From Polaribacter filamentus (GTDB lineage Bacteria; Bacteroidota; Bacteroidia; Flavobacteriales; Flavobacteriaceae): 64,000 nt of DNA. Positions within the stretch are counted from its first letter, which is position 1, and each line of letters opens with the position of its first letter. The position numbers were made by a program, and so were the translations under genes. Under the pieces are notes generated by a model. It did no database searches and was not told the origin of the DNA. It was given only the letters and a program-made list of their open reading frames with translations. Shown piece after piece: positions 53,938 through 62,073 of this stretch. The stretch is from NCBI RefSeq assembly GCF_002943715.1, contig NZ_MQUA01000013.1, positions 3,113,501-3,177,500 of the forward strand. The letters run 5' to 3'.

Positions 53938-54086
53938 TTGTTACTATTTGTTGAAAATACTATCCTCTTTCTTAAAATAAAACAAGTTGTTTTTATACTT
54001 TTATGACAATATTGACATTTCACTAAAGTTTACACTAAACTGATTTAGGAAAAAGGAAATTCATCATAAATTATTAATAAAAACAA

Positions 54087-54845
54087 ATGAAGAAAACAGC
54101 ATTTATAACGGGCGCAACTTCGGGAATTGGCAAAGCAACTGCAGAATTATTTGCTAAAAATAATATCCGATTGATTCTTTGTGGCCGAAGAGCAGAAAGA
54201 TTAGATAAACTACAAGAGTTACTGAGTGACCTAACAGAAGTAACCACTTTACAGTTTGATGTATCCAAAAGAGACGAAGTAGCTGCTGCAATTGAATCAC
54301 TTCCAGAAAATTTTAAAAACATAGATATTTTGATCAACAACGCGGGAAACGCGCATGGATTAGCTAGCATTCAAGATGGCGATTTAGATGATTGGGATGC
54401 CATGTTAGACATTAATGTAAAAGGTTTGCTCTATGTCTCAAAAGCAATCATTCCAAAAATGATTAAAAATAACAACGGATTTATTGTAAATATTGGTTCA
54501 ATTGCCGCTAAAGAAGTGTATCCTAATGGAAATGTATATTGTGCGTCAAAACATGCTGTAGACGCTCTAAATAAAGCAATGAGGATTGATTTAAACAAAC
54601 ACAACATTCGTGTTTCGGCAATTCATCCTGGGGCAGTAGAAACCGAGTTTTCCGAAGTCCGTTTTAAAGGTGATACAGAGAGAGCAAAAATAGTTTATGC
54701 GGATTATAAAGCTTTACAACCAGAAGATATTGCAGATATTATTCACTTTGTAATCACAAGGCCTTATCATGTAAATATTGAAGATTTAGTAGTGTATCCT
54801 TCGGCGCAAGCAAGTGCGACAATTATCAAAAAAGATACCTATTAA
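54087..54845 (+). CDS. SDR family NADP-dependent oxidoreductase (YdfG-like)
   Basis: 252-residue classical short-chain dehydrogenase. Cofactor loop TGATSGIGKATAE, NADP-preferring Arg pair after strand 2 (CGRRAERL), NNAGNAHG, and catalytic Ser and YCASKHAVD (Y-x3-K). Closest in layout to YdfG-type 3-hydroxy acid (serine/L-allo-threonine) dehydrogenases. Monocistronic. Substrate inferred only by resemblance. Confidence 0.9.
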   Translation: MKKTAFITGATSGIGKATAELFAKNNIRLILCGRRAERLDKLQELLSDLTEVTTLQFDVSKRDEVAAAIESLPENFKNIDILINNAGNAHGLASIQDGDLDDWDAMLDINVKGLLYVSKAIIPKMIKNNNGFIVNIGSIAAKEVYPNGNVYCASKHAVDALNKAMRIDLNKHNIRVSAIHPGAVETEFSEVRFKGDTERAKIVYADYKALQPEDIADIIHFVITRPYHVNIEDLVVYPSAQASATIIKKDTY

Positions 54846-54860
54846 TTATTTTTATTTTTT

Positions 54861-55268
54861 ATGATGGCCCATTATACATCATTTGAAAGTTTAAAAGTAT
54901 ATAAGAAGATAGTCATTTTTTGTAACAAAATACGGGAAATTATTATAAATACTACTTTATCTAAAAATTATAAACCGATAGAGCCATAGGTTCTTATGGT
55001 GCAGCAATGGATACTAGTATTGAAGATTTTGGTAGCGACGGTAATAAAAGAATTTATCCTGTTTTTAAGTTATTCAAGAGGTTCGTATTGTGAAAGTAAG
55101 GCACAGATTTTGAGAGCTTAAAATAGAAATCATATTTCCAAAGAACTTTTTCAAAAACTAGATTTGGATGCGAGTAAATTAATAGATCAACAATCTAAAT
55201 TTATAAATTACCTGAAAAATTTGGATAAAAAAATACAAAGTTTGAATGAAACGGATGCCAATAAATAA
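54861..55268 (+). pseudogene. Decayed four-helix-bundle (S23-type) protein gene
   Basis: Begins MMAHYTSFESLKVYKK with good four-helix-bundle (23S rRNA intervening-sequence protein) sequence. It hits TAG after YKPIEP and is out of frame until about 55045, then resumes as EFILFLSYSRGSYCESKAQI. A TAA interrupts it after ILRA, and it ends with ISKELFQKLDLDASKLIDQQ. Two stops and compensating frame changes make it non-functional. These genes are small and often gained and lost. Confidence 0.78.
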
Positions 55269-55280
55269 TAATAATAATTA

Positions 55281-56423
55281 GTGATTAACAAAAGACTTTT
55301 AATCAAAAATTTACTTTCTCAAAATGATGAGAATAGCTTTTATGATAAAAAGCAAAAACTATCTCTAAGTAATAAAGAAGGCAAAGCAAAGTTTTTAAAA
55401 CATATTTGTGCACTTTCAAACTCAAACCCAGAAAACAATTCTTATATCGTAATTGGTGTGGAAGATGAAGAAAATAAAATTCTTGGTGTCGATTTCTATG
55501 ATGATAGTAAAATCCAAAATTTGGTAAATGCGTATTTGATTAATCCACCAAAAATTCAATATGAAAACGTACCTTTTCCACGTTTACCAAGACATAAAGT
55601 CATTGGTTTGGTCACTATTCATCCAAATAATCAAATAACCTCCTTTTTAAAAAATACTTGGAAATATAAAAAGGGAACAATTTTTCACAGAAAAGGAAGT
55701 AATTCAATGCCTTTTTTGGGTACTCTTTTTGAACTAAAAAACACTAACAAATCAATAGTAGAATCCGTAGAAAATAACGCAAGAAATAATATTGAACTCA
55801 CTTTAGATGGTGTGTTCGACTTTATCAATAATCATAAACCAGAGAATAATCCGCAATACAAAGTTTTTAATGAACAGTTTGTGCTGTGTTGGGCAGGAGA
55901 GAAGAAAATTATCAACCAAGAAGAATATTTTTCTAGAGTGGATATTGAATTGATTAACGAACAAGTTCGATTATTTTTTTCTGCTTTAGATGATGTTCAA
56001 ATCACTTATAACAGTCATTCCTTTATTATTACAGAATATATATTGTTAGGTATTGAAGCCAGCGAAAAGTATTATCCTTTAGAAAAAACGATCATCAACT
56101 TTAAAGATAATGGCAAACATGACATTATTACTGAATTTTTGTTTCAGCCACCAAAATATAATGAAACAATTATCAATCATATTTATACGAATAGCAACAA
56201 AATTATTTCAAAAATTATAAATAAAACACCACTTTCTGTTTTAGAATATGAAGATGTTTTTAGATTACCCACCAATTATTTAATCTGTTTTTTAAATGGA
56301 TTTTTAGACGCCTCGGAACAACTACAAAAAGCAAAGAATTATATGCGAAATTTAGAAGATAAAACCACCTATATCAAATATAAAGAGACGATTCGTATAA
56401 TTAGAAAAGTAAAGTATAATTAG
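55281..56423 (+). CDS. AlbA_2/Schlafen-type putative DNA-binding protein
   Basis: 380-residue protein with a GTG start 12 bp after the four-helix relic. The N-terminal domain shows the Schlafen AlbA_2 pattern: KAKFLKHICALSN, SYIVIGVEDEENKILGVDF and KGTIFHRKGSNSMP. The C-terminal 230 residues are not recognised. Relatives bind nucleic acid or are annotated ATP-binding. Its last 4 bp overlap the convergent small membrane-protein gene. Confidence 0.8.
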   Translation: MINKRLLIKNLLSQNDENSFYDKKQKLSLSNKEGKAKFLKHICALSNSNPENNSYIVIGVEDEENKILGVDFYDDSKIQNLVNAYLINPPKIQYENVPFPRLPRHKVIGLVTIHPNNQITSFLKNTWKYKKGTIFHRKGSNSMPFLGTLFELKNTNKSIVESVENNARNNIELTLDGVFDFINNHKPENNPQYKVFNEQFVLCWAGEKKIINQEEYFSRVDIELINEQVRLFFSALDDVQITYNSHSFIITEYILLGIEASEKYYPLEKTIINFKDNGKHDIITEFLFQPPKYNETIINHIYTNSNKIISKIINKTPLSVLEYEDVFRLPTNYLICFLNGFLDASEQLQKAKNYMRNLEDKTTYIKYKETIRIIRKVKYN

Positions 56424-56689
56424 CTATATTTTAAATAAAGCAGCAATAAAATAGTGTAGATACCCAGATAGAATCTATAGAAATTACGTTGTTTTAAATA
56501 CTCTTTATTATCAGGATATAAATTACCAAACAGCCCTTTTATTTCTTTGATGAAAAAGGGTTTTATATTGATTGTCCAGCTATCTGTTTGATAGACAATT
56601 TTTCTGAATTTACTTCTGTAAAAACTTAAAGGAAAACCCCAAATGGCAAATAGAATAAACCAACTATGTTCTTTTAGAAACTCAACCAT
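56420..56689 (-). CDS. Small conserved membrane protein
   Basis: 89-residue protein with an N-terminal hydrophobic segment (HSWFILFAIWGFPLSFY) and a C-terminal one (FYLGIYTILLLLYL), separated by a charged loop. Not recognised. Starts 2 bp after the DUF1295 gene ends, so it is co-transcribed with it. Confidence 0.7.
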   Translation of the reverse strand: MVEFLKEHSWFILFAIWGFPLSFYRSKFRKIVYQTDSWTINIKPFFIKEIKGLFGNLYPDNKEYLKQRNFYRFYLGIYTILLLLYLKYS

Positions 56690-56691
56690 AC

Positions 56692-57465
56692 TTATTTTTT
56701 AGGAAACCAAGGAAAAAAGGAATTAGTTCTTGCTATATAGTCTTTGTACTTTGGTTTTGTGGTATTTAATGTTTTTTCAAGTAACGCAACGCCTGATACT
56801 TTTATAATTAATAAAGTCATAATTACAGCTCCGATAATTTGCCAATAACCGCCTGCGGCAATGCTAAGCAATGCGTAAGACCACCAAACAGCTGCGTCTC
56901 CAAAATAGTTAGGATGTCTAGTATATTTCCAAAAACCTGAGTTTAGTACTTTTCCTCTATTATTTGGATTTTTATTAAATTTATATAGCTGATAATCGCC
57001 ACCAGCTTCAAAACCAAAGCCAATAATCCAAACCAAAATAGCCACATAATCTAACCAAATTAAATCACCTGAAGCGGCACTTAAATGCACACCTAATAAA
57101 GGTAAAGAAACAATCAAAATTAAAGCTCCTTGTAATAAAAAAACTTGGAAATAACTAAACCACCAATACCGTTTAGCGCCATATTCTTTTCTGAATTGTT
57201 GATATCTATAATCTTCACCTTTCCCAATATTTCTGATTGCTAAATAAATTGTTAAACGCAAACCCCAGATTGAGACAAGAATTAAAAGCACTAAATTTCT
57301 TAGATTGATACTCTCTAAATTGAAAACATAAAAGGTGTTTACAACCACAAAACCAAAACCCCAAAAAATGTCTACAATACTTACATTTTTTATAAGCACG
57401 CTCCAGATCCAGAGCAAGGTAACTAAGATCCAGATTAGAAATGATGCATGTAGAAAAAGATTCAT
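56692..57465 (-). CDS. DUF1295 family membrane protein (steroid 5-alpha-reductase-like)
   Basis: 257-residue protein with six or seven predicted membrane helices. The conserved C-terminal block GFWKYTRHPNYFGDAAVWWS and GVALLEKTL matches the DUF1295/steroid reductase/ICMT superfamily that binds a nicotinamide cofactor. Substrate unknown, probably a lipid. First gene of a two-gene unit. Confidence 0.92.
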   Translation of the reverse strand: MNLFLHASFLIWILVTLLWIWSVLIKNVSIVDIFWGFGFVVVNTFYVFNLESINLRNLVLLILVSIWGLRLTIYLAIRNIGKGEDYRYQQFRKEYGAKRYWWFSYFQVFLLQGALILIVSLPLLGVHLSAASGDLIWLDYVAILVWIIGFGFEAGGDYQLYKFNKNPNNRGKVLNSGFWKYTRHPNYFGDAAVWWSYALLSIAAGGYWQIIGAVIMTLLIIKVSGVALLEKTLNTTKPKYKDYIARTNSFFPWFPKK

Positions 57466-57633
57466 TCGTTACATTTTATGTTGCGTTTCTCTAAAAGAAA
57501 CACCACATATTAATTGATTTGTCAATAGTATCAAAAAAGAAATTACCGTTGACCTATTAAATAAAAAATAAACACACCTAATTTAAAAACCCTTTATAAT
57601 CAGCTTTAATAAAAATAAAATATTGAAGAAAAT

Positions 57634-57858
57634 TTATTCGATAATCTCGTAATCAACATCTAGTTTTCGTAAAGCTCTTAAAGCTGAACCCGCATTTTTA
57701 TCTGTCACTTCAATATCTACAGCATCTCCTTCTAAAAGTATGTCTGTAAGTTCATTTGACAAGCTTTCTGAAATATTAGATGAAATTTCTGCAATACATT
57801 TGGCTATCGCTCTTTTATCTGGTCGTTGAGAATCGCAAGACAATAAATTTAATTTCAT
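57634..57858 (-). CDS. Small conserved protein (possible L7/L12 C-terminal-like fold)
   Basis: 74-residue acidic protein. Its pattern (beta strand, helix RAIAKCIAEIS, helix SNELTDILLEG, strand VDIEV, helix AGSALRALRKL, strand YEIIE) resembles the ribosomal L7/L12 C-terminal domain or ClpS fold. That is inferred by eye only. Function unknown. It is isolated between the DUF1295 gene and the second IS. Confidence 0.65.
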   Translation of the reverse strand: MKLNLLSCDSQRPDKRAIAKCIAEISSNISESLSNELTDILLEGDAVDIEVTDKNAGSALRALRKLDVDYEIIE

Positions 57859-57930
57859 AATAATGATTTATAAATGCAATATACAACAGTTGCTATTAGA
57901 TACCTCTAGATTGCACTTCTTAAACTACGT

Positions 57931-57944
57931 TTCATTTAAATGAA
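57931..57944. repeat. 14-bp palindrome TTCATTTAAATGAA
   Basis: A perfect palindrome lies in the short spacer between the 74-residue gene and the IS. It could be an operator or a hairpin, but no context supports a specific role. Confidence 0.4.
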
Positions 57945-57959
57945 GTGAAATTATTTTAC

Positions 57960-57975
57960 TGAGTTATACGCTTAG
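57960..57975. repeat. Orphan right-end inverted repeat of the IS1595 element
   Basis: TGAGTTATACGCTTAG matches the right terminal repeat of both IS copies exactly, yet lies 19 bp outside the left boundary of copy 2 and is not joined to any element. It may be a footprint of an earlier insertion that was lost. Confidence 0.7.
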
Positions 57976-57986
57976 GTAATTATAGT

Positions 57987-57994
57987 TTAATTAA
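57987..57994. repeat. Target site duplication of IS copy 2, left (TTAATTAA)
   Basis: TTAATTAA abuts the left end of copy 2 and is repeated at 58953-58960. Confidence 0.9.
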
Positions 57995-58952
57995 TTGAGT
58001 TAGTCATTTAATTTCCGTATATTATAACCTTTAAAACAAGAGATATGGAACAATTTGAAGGTCAAGATATACTAAACTTTATAAAAGAATTACCAAATGA
58101 TGCTGCGTGTAAAGCGTATTTAGCCAAAATAAAATGGCAAGATGGATTTACTTGTATGAAATGTGGTCATACCAAAGGCTGTGAAAAAGTAGATTATAGA
58201 TACCATTGTTATAACTGTCAACACGTAGAAAGCGCCACTGCAAACACCTTATTTCATAAAGTTAAATTTGGATTGCAAAAAGCCTTTTGTGTGGTTTTTG
58301 AAATGAGTACAAGTAGTAAAAGTATTTCAAGTATTCAAATGGGAAAACGTTTTAGCATTCGCCAAGGAACAGCGTGGTATTTCATGCAAAAAGTGCGTAA
58401 AGCAATGAAAAGCAGTCAAAAATATCCTTTAGAGAAATTAATCCATGTTGATGAATTTACTGTTGGAGGGAAAGAAGAAGGCAAACAAGGAAGAAGTTAT
58501 GATACGAAAAAGAAAAAGGCTGTTATCGCAGTAGAATTAACAGATGGCAATAAAGTTAAAAGAGTTTATATCAGATCCATCAAAGACTATTCTGCAAAAT
58601 CATTAACCCCGATATTTGAAGAGCATATAAGTACATCTGCTAAAATAGTAACTGATAAATGGAGAGGTTACCAACCTTTAAAAGAGATGTATGACATTGA
58701 CCAAATATATAGTAATAATGGTGCTAATTTCAAACAATTACACATTGTGATTATGCAAGTTAAGTCATGGTTGAGAGCAATACCAACCCATGTAAGTAAA
58801 TGGCATATTCAAGCATACTTTGATGAGTTTTGTTTTAGAATTAATCGATCTCAATTTAAAACCAGCATATTTCATAAAACGATTAATAGAATGGTAGAAA
58901 GTAAACCAATATATCAAAATCAAATAAAACAGACGCTAAGCGTATAACTCAA
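57995..58952 (+). mobile_element. IS1595-family insertion sequence, copy 2 (958 bp)
   Basis: Same length and ends as copy 1 (left TTGAGTTAGTCATTT, right reverse-complement TTGAGTTATACGCTT), opposite orientation. Flanked by a perfect 8-bp duplication, TTAATTAA. I noticed two differing bases upstream of the transposase and one missense change near its end relative to copy 1, so both moved recently. It landed just beyond the stop codon of the DUF1501 remnant. Confidence 0.95.
58045..58947 (+). CDS. IS1595 family transposase (ISXO2-like), copy 2
   Basis: 300-residue transposase, identical to copy 1 except Thr instead of Met at position 298. Zinc ribbon cysteines 37, 40, 55 and 58; catalytic HVDEFTVGG and TDKWRGY segments. 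Intact. Confidence 0.95.
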   Translation: MEQFEGQDILNFIKELPNDAACKAYLAKIKWQDGFTCMKCGHTKGCEKVDYRYHCYNCQHVESATANTLFHKVKFGLQKAFCVVFEMSTSSKSISSIQMGKRFSIRQGTAWYFMQKVRKAMKSSQKYPLEKLIHVDEFTVGGKEEGKQGRSYDTKKKKAVIAVELTDGNKVKRVYIRSIKDYSAKSLTPIFEEHISTSAKIVTDKWRGYQPLKEMYDIDQIYSNNGANFKQLHIVIMQVKSWLRAIPTHVSKWHIQAYFDEFCFRINRSQFKTSIFHKTINRMVESKPIYQNQIKQTLSV

Positions 58953-58960
58953 TTAATTAA
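58953..58960. repeat. Target site duplication of IS copy 2, right (TTAATTAA)
   Basis: Exact repeat of 57987-57994, directly after the right end of the element. It overlaps the stop codon of the DUF1501 remnant. Confidence 0.9.
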
Positions 58961-59450
58961 TATTTCATTTGGTTTAGAAGTGTTGCGTAAATTTCTCTAA
59001 AAGCTATTTCATATTTCAGATTTCCATTTTTATCTAAATCGCTCAAATTAGTTAAGTTGTCATACAAACCTTGATTCTTTCAATTTTTGTCAACTAAAAA
59101 AACAATGTTCGCCGCTCCATGATCTGTTCCCTTAGATTCATTTTGTTTTACACGTCTTCCAAACTCAGAAAAAGTAAGAATGATAACATCGTAACAAGCA
59201 TTATTTTTTTTAAATGGTTTACAAAAATCTCCTTGCTTTCTGCATAAATTTTTAACAATCTTTCTTGTGTATTTACTTGATTTGCGTGTATATCAAATCC
59301 GCTTAAACCTTTATAATACACCTGAGTTTCTAATCCTGAATTTATAAAGCTAGCAATCTTCCTTAGATAAACGCACAAGTTCTTTTGATGTAATACCAAA
59401 CCTACGCTGTCGTATAAGTGTTGTATGTGTGCTAATTTCATGAAATTTAG
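58957..59450 (-). pseudogene. 3' remnant of a DUF1501 family gene
   Basis: The minus strand reads as the C-terminal part of a DUF1501 (sulfatase-like, Tat-exported) protein: LSGFDIHANQVNTQERLLKI in one frame, then ILTFSEFGRRVKQNESKGTD, LSDLDKNGNLKYEIAFREIY and the end ATLLNQMKY in others. There are frame changes near 59200 and stops near 59085. More than half of the gene, including its start, is missing. The natural stop at 58957-58959 is kept beside the IS insertion. Confidence 0.72.
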
Positions 59451-59866
59451 ACTATTAAAATTAAAGATGGTTTAATTTTATAAAAATTTCTGATTTTAAA
59501 TATCGTTGTCTAACTGCAAATCCATAATTTTTATACCATTTAGCTTAATTTTAGACGATAATTACTCTTAAACTATTTTACGGAGTTGGCGCAAATTTTT
59601 AATTTAACTGACATACTTGCTGATTAAAAACAAATTTAGGCGATTATTTTAAATAAAGTCATAAAGTTCCATTTTGCCTTTATCAGAGGGATGCAGCACC
59701 GTTTATACCTTTTAAAAATGATTAATGTATAGGTTTATAGAATTTCATTCCTGCTTTTTCCTATTTTGGCTTGATTTTCGCGGCTTCTATTAGTATAAGT
59801 TTAAATTAAAATGTTTGATGCGTAAGAATTATGCAAAAAATATTTTTAAAAATTAAATAACAAAGT
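59451..59866. other. Non-coding stretch, no gene seen
   Basis: 416 bp of AT-rich sequence between the DUF1501 remnant and the FKBP gene. All frames are interrupted. The missing part of the DUF1501 gene is not here. The FKBP promoter should lie at its right end but has no clear TAnnTTTG match. Confidence 0.5.
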
Positions 59867-60316
59867 ATGATGAGTCAAGTCAAAGAGAACAACACAGTTA
59901 AAGTAAATTACACCGGTAAGTTATCTGATGGACAGGTTTTTGATAGTTCTGAAGGAAAAGAACCTTTAGAATTTACTTTAGGACAAGGACAATTAATACC
60001 TGGTTTTGAAAAAGGGTTAATCGATATGAAAGTAAATGAGAAAAAAACCATTACAATTGCTAAAGATGAAGCATATGGAGAAATCAATAAAGATTTAATA
60101 CAAGAAGTTAAGAAAACTGAACTCCCTCAAGATATGACTCCAGAAGTTGGAATGGGACTAGTTTCTAAAACACCAGATGGACAAGAAATGAATTTAGTTG
60201 TTATTGAAGTGAAAGAAGAAAGTATTGTTATTGACGGAAATCATCCACTAGCAGGTAAGGATTTAATTTTTGATCTTGAAGTTGTAGAAATTTTAGAAAC
60301 TGAGATTATAAAATAA
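59867..60316 (+). CDS. FKBP-type peptidyl-prolyl cis-trans isomerase (SlyD-like)
   Basis: 149-residue isomerase/chaperone. FKBP segments VKVNYTGKLSDGQVFDSSEG, LGQGQLIPGFEKGLIDM and the inserted IF domain (residues about 70-125, AYGEINKDLIQEVKKTELP) match SlyD. There is no His-rich metal-binding tail. The start codon could be 59867 or the next ATG at 59870; the latter lacks one Met only. No signal peptide, so cytoplasmic. Confidence 0.93.
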   Translation: MMSQVKENNTVKVNYTGKLSDGQVFDSSEGKEPLEFTLGQGQLIPGFEKGLIDMKVNEKKTITIAKDEAYGEINKDLIQEVKKTELPQDMTPEVGMGLVSKTPDGQEMNLVVIEVKEESIVIDGNHPLAGKDLIFDLEVVEILETEIIK

Positions 60317-60364
60317 GTTTCTTATTTTTTAATAAAATCAATTTTAGACATAAATTCTATTAAA

Positions 60365-60396
60365 AAAACCCAACTTTAAAAAGTTGGGTTTTTTTA
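60365..60396. terminator. Bidirectional terminator
   Basis: Stem AACCCAACTTT/AAAGTTGGGTT with a 2-nt centre, A-run before and T7 after; between convergent FKBP and aldehyde dehydrogenase genes. Confidence 0.88.
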
Positions 60397-60418
60397 TTCT
60401 TATAAAAGTTTAAACTTT

Positions 60419-61960
60419 TTACAAATCAAACTTAATTCCTTGTGCTAAAGGCAATTCGTCTGAATAATTTACGGTATTTGTTTGTCTACGCATGTAAACT
60501 TTCCAAGCATCAGAACCAGATTCTCTACCTCCACCAGTTTCTTTTTCACCACCAAAAGCACCACCAATTTCTGCACCAGAAGTTCCAATGTTTACGTTTG
60601 CAATTCCGCAATCTGAACCAGCATAGGATAAAAATTTCTCTGCTTCTTTCATTTCATTTGTCATAATTGCAGAAGATAAACCTTGCACAACGCCGTTTTG
60701 TTTTTCAATTGCATTTTCTACTTCTCCAGAATATTTCATTAAATATAAAATTGGGGCAAAAGTTTCATGTTGTACAATTTTAAAATGGTTTTCAGCTTCA
60801 ATAATTACTGGTTTCACGTAACAACCAGACTCAAATCCTTCACCTGTTAAAACACCACCTTCAACTAATACGTTTCCGCCTTCAGCTTTTGCTTTTTCTA
60901 TCGCAGCTAAATACGTTTTTACAGAATCTTTATCAATTAACGGCCCAACATGTTTCGTCTCATCTAAAGGGTTTCCTATTTTAATTTGTTTGTAAGCACC
61001 AACAATGGCATCTCTTACTTTATCATACACAGATTCGTGAATTATTAATCTTCTTGTTGATGTGCAACGTTGTCCACAAGTACCAACAGCCCCAAAAACG
61101 GCTCCAGGAACCACTACTTTTAAATCTGCAGTTGGTGTAATAATAATTGCATTGTTTCCGCCTAATTCTAATAAAGATTTTCCAAAACGTTGTGCAACAG
61201 TAGTACCAACAATTCTTCCCATTCTGGTAGATCCAGTTGCCGAAATTAACGGAATTCTAGTATCAGCAGTCATCATTTCACCCACCTTATAATCTCCATT
61301 TATAATACACGAAATACCTTCTGGTAAATTATTATCTTTTAAAACACCTGCAATAATATTCTGACAAGCAATAGAACATAAAGGAGCTTTTTCTGAAGCT
61401 TTCCAAACACAAACATCACCACAAATCCAAGCTAAAGAAGTATTCCAAGCCCAAACTGCCACTGGAAAATTAAAAGCAGAAATGATACCAACAACTCCTA
61501 TTGGATGCCATTGTTCTCTCATTATATGCCCGGGTCTTTCAGATGGAATTACTTGCCCATTTAATTGTCTAGACAATCCAACAGCAAAATCACAGATATC
61601 AATCATTTCTTGAACCTCACCATAACCTTCTTGCAAAGATTTTCCCATTTCATAAGAAACTAATTTCCCTAAAGGCTCTTTTAATTCTCTTAATTTATTA
61701 CCAAACTGACGTACAATTTCTCCTCTTTGTGGAGAAGGCATATTTCTAAATGATTTAAAGGCTTTCGTAGCTGTGTCCATCATTTTTTCAAAGTCCTCTT
61801 TTGTGGTCGCTTTTACTTTTCCAATCAGTTTTCCATCAACTGGAGAGTAACTTTCTATCAATTCGCCATTAGAAAAATTATTAGAACCTGTAGAAGTTCC
61901 TTCATTTATGTCTTTTAGGCCTAATGTTTTTAGTGCTTCTTTTATTCCAAAATCTGTCAT
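60419..61960 (-). CDS. Aldehyde dehydrogenase, ALDH7 type (L-aminoadipate-semialdehyde dehydrogenase-like)
   Basis: 513-residue NAD-dependent dehydrogenase. The ALDH7/antiquitin pattern is strong: PSERPGHIMREQWHPIGVVG, ISAFNFPVAVWAWN, LELGGNNAIII with the general-base Glu and GTCGQRCTSTRRL with the catalytic Cys. It probably oxidises aminoadipate semialdehyde in lysine breakdown. I chose the start at 61960 (MTDFGIKEAL); an open extension to 62092 is hydrophobic, non-homologous and overlaps the divergent gene. Confidence 0.94.
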   Translation of the reverse strand: MTDFGIKEALKTLGLKDINEGTSTGSNNFSNGELIESYSPVDGKLIGKVKATTKEDFEKMMDTATKAFKSFRNMPSPQRGEIVRQFGNKLRELKEPLGKLVSYEMGKSLQEGYGEVQEMIDICDFAVGLSRQLNGQVIPSERPGHIMREQWHPIGVVGIISAFNFPVAVWAWNTSLAWICGDVCVWKASEKAPLCSIACQNIIAGVLKDNNLPEGISCIINGDYKVGEMMTADTRIPLISATGSTRMGRIVGTTVAQRFGKSLLELGGNNAIIITPTADLKVVVPGAVFGAVGTCGQRCTSTRRLIIHESVYDKVRDAIVGAYKQIKIGNPLDETKHVGPLIDKDSVKTYLAAIEKAKAEGGNVLVEGGVLTGEGFESGCYVKPVIIEAENHFKIVQHETFAPILYLMKYSGEVENAIEKQNGVVQGLSSAIMTNEMKEAEKFLSYAGSDCGIANVNIGTSGAEIGGAFGGEKETGGGRESGSDAWKVYMRRQTNTVNYSDELPLAQGIKFDL

Positions 61961-62073
61961 TTTGCTGTTTCGTTTTTGTTGTTTATATTCGAAGAACGAA
62001 TTTACGAATAATTTCAGACATAGATAAATTAAACAAAAACAATTAAATTTGTTAAATATTAAACAACAAAGCA

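Noticed and set aside
57911..58990. Similar CACTTCT-TAAAC words on both sides of IS copy 2 as longer inverted repeats of a composite element
   Set aside because: The right-hand word is part of the DUF1501 coding end, the match is short and interrupted, and the true ends are fixed by the TTAATTAA duplication.
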